A DNA stretch of 7,019 bases. Origin: an uncultured Dialister sp. GTDB lineage: Bacteria > Bacillota > Negativicutes > Veillonellales > Dialisteraceae. The notes below the pieces were generated by a model, which did not search any database, was not told where the DNA came from, and saw only the letters and a program-made list of their open reading frames with translations. The stretch is taken from assembly GCF_900765565.1 (NCBI RefSeq), contig NZ_CAAFRZ010000130.1, positions 1 through 7,019 on the forward strand. The letters run 5' to 3'. Within the stretch, counting starts at the first letter, position 1, and every line of letters starts with the position of its first letter. The position numbers and the translations under genes are program-made. Of the stretch, positions 6,040 to 7,019 are shown piece after piece.

Positions 6040-6854
6040 TGACAAATAACAATTCCATGGCCGTCCAGGCCTCCGCCCAGGCACCGTCCATTTCCGTCTA
6101 TTCCAATATCATTTTTGACTGCAAGGGACTGGACCTTTACTATGGCGCTTTCCAGGCGCTGAAGAAGATTTCCATGCGCATTGAAAAGAACCAGATCACC
6201 GCCCTCATCGGACCTTCCGGCTGCGGCAAATCCACATTCCTCCGCACCCTGAACCGCATGAATGACCTGGTTCCCGGCTGCCGCGTGGAAGGACAGGTCC
6301 TTCTCTCCGGCGTCGATATTTACAAGGAAATCGATCCTATCGTCCTTCGCCGCCATGTGGGCATGGTATTCCAGCAGCCGAACCCCTTCCCGAAGAGCAT
6401 TTATGATAATGTCGCTTATGGTCCCCGTCTGAAGGGCATCACCAAAAAGAGCGACCTCGATGAAATCGTTGAAAGAAGCCTGAAACAGGCAGCCATCTGG
6501 GACGAACTGAAAGACCGTCTCCATAAGTCCGCCCTCGGCCTTTCCGGCGGCCAGCAGCAGCGTCTCTGCATTGCCAGAGCCCTGGCTGTGGAACCGGAAG
6601 TGCTTCTCATGGATGAAGCCACCTCTGCACTGGACCCCATTTCCACAGCCCACATCGAAGAACTGGCTGTGAAGCTGAAGGAAGACTACACCGTAGTCAT
6701 GGTTACCCATAACATGCAGCAGGCCCAGCGTATCGCTGATAAGACCGCTTTCTTCTACCTCGGCGAAATGGTGGAATACGGCGATACCAGGCAGATTTTC
6801 GAAAATCCGAAGAAGGAAAGAACCATCCGTTACGTATCCGGCAATTTCGGCTGA
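6036..6854 (+). CDS. pstB: Phosphate ABC transporter ATP-binding protein PstB
   Basis: A 272-residue cytoplasmic ATPase that drives phosphate import through PstCA. All nucleotide-binding motifs are intact: Walker [10 protein letters not shown] (59-67), Q-loop with Gln113 in [18 protein letters not shown] (112-129, a PstB signature), ABC signature LSGGQQQR (169-176), Walker [13 protein letters not shown] (189-200, Glu194) and the H-loop His225 in VTHNM. Walker B reads DEATS, where many PstB proteins have DEPTS or DEPCS. The N-terminal ~25 residues form a polar extension before the domain, common in the family. AAGGAG (6023-6028) supports the ATG at 6036 overlapping the pstA stop; the next codon is also ATG, so the exact start could be one residue later. 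phoU, often next in this operon, does not follow directly, and no clear terminator is seen after the stop. Confidence 0.96.
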   Translation: MMTNNNSMAVQASAQAPSISVYSNIIFDCKGLDLYYGAFQALKKISMRIEKNQITALIGPSGCGKSTFLRTLNRMNDLVPGCRVEGQVLLSGVDIYKEIDPIVLRRHVGMVFQQPNPFPKSIYDNVAYGPRLKGITKKSDLDEIVERSLKQAAIWDELKDRLHKSALGLSGGQQQRLCIARALAVEPEVLLMDEATSALDPISTAHIEELAVKLKEDYTVVMVTHNMQQAQRIADKTAFFYLGEMVEYGDTRQIFENPKKERTIRYVSGNFG

Positions 6855-6893
6855 TACGGACAGAGTATGATACAATTGAATCAGATATGACTA

Positions 6894-7008
6894 TTGCGGT
6901 TTGATGAGCTGATGGGGCGCCGCTGGTGGGTAGAGTCATTCGTGCGGAGCTTCTAGCTGTTAGCTGCTAGCTTCTAGGAAAGCTGGCCAGCCTACGGCAC
7001 GAATGACT
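6894..7008 (-). repeat. Dispersed extragenic repeat, copy 4 (reverse orientation, probably continues beyond window)
   Basis: Starts 39 bases after the pstB stop with ATTGCGGTTTG (6894-6904) and GAGCTGATGGGG (6907-6918), related to the outer ends of copies 1 and 2. The 6921-6946 block is a 25/26 inverted match to 1843-1868. A heptad array follows without interruption: AGCTTCT, AGCTGTT, AGCTGCT, AGCTTCT (6948-6975). After AGGAAAGCTGG (6975-6985) there is GCACGAATGACT (6997-7008), a perfect 12-base inverted copy of AGTCATTCGTGC (6934-6945), so the arm itself can fold. By comparison with 1395-1883 this looks like the left part of a further element. Confidence 0.75.
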
Positions 7009-7019
7009 GACGGGAATAC

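Noticed and set aside
6003..6875. Minus-strand open frame (290 aa) opposite pstB
   Set aside because: Antisense of a fully conserved ABC ATPase; no motif of its own.
6948..6975. CRISPR array or integron attC site
   Set aside because: The unit is only 7 bases with no unique spacers, no cas genes are present, and the attC core sites and integrase are absent.

Overview
The window holds two gene groups on the + strand: a two-gene cassette (104-1254) encoding a ComEC-type metallo-beta-lactamase-fold lipoprotein and a small DUF3006 protein, and a second block (1994-6854) with a uroporphyrinogen-decarboxylase-family gene followed by the phosphate uptake operon pstS-pstC-pstA-pstB. Strong AAGGAG-type ribosome sites, an 11-bp-spaced Firmicutes-style PhoP box, lipoprotein signal peptides and moderate G+C point to a Firmicutes-lineage bacterium. 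The protein flavour and the hairpin-rich intergenic repeats fit the class Negativicutes best. That placement is an impression from the sequence, not a search result, and I cannot name a genus.

Layout: 1-90 is the right-hand end of a dispersed repeat whose end lies just before the first ribosome site. 104-1254 is the lipoprotein/DUF3006 pair, overlapping by one base, followed by three tandem triloop hairpins and an intrinsic terminator (1335-1371). 1395-1883 is a gene-free composite element: two repeat arms in opposite orientation around a hairpin-packed core that has its own ~30-bp imperfect inverted repeats. 1994-3004 is the UROD-family gene, closed by a perfect 34-bp palindromic terminator. 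3086-3121 is the predicted phosphate-responsive promoter. 3214-6854 is pstSCAB, with a stem-loop between pstS and pstC and ATGA overlaps at pstC/pstA and pstA/pstB. From 6894 to the end is another repeat arm in reverse orientation.

How the genes work together: PstS is the lipid-anchored phosphate-binding protein, PstC and PstA form the membrane channel, and PstB is the ATPase. The PhoP box predicts induction under phosphate starvation, and the pstS/pstC stem-loop would let PstS be made in excess over the membrane complex. phoU and a PhoPR-type two-component system are not in the window. The lipoprotein/DUF3006 pair and the UROD-family protein have no visible functional link to phosphate uptake.

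The least explained part is the repeat family. Copies lie in inverted orientation on both sides of each gene group, and the copies facing each other across a gene group match very closely (27/28 and 25/26 bases). They carry a period-7 AGCTNYT array and extensive secondary structure. They look like non-coding, MITE-like or REP-like extragenic elements.
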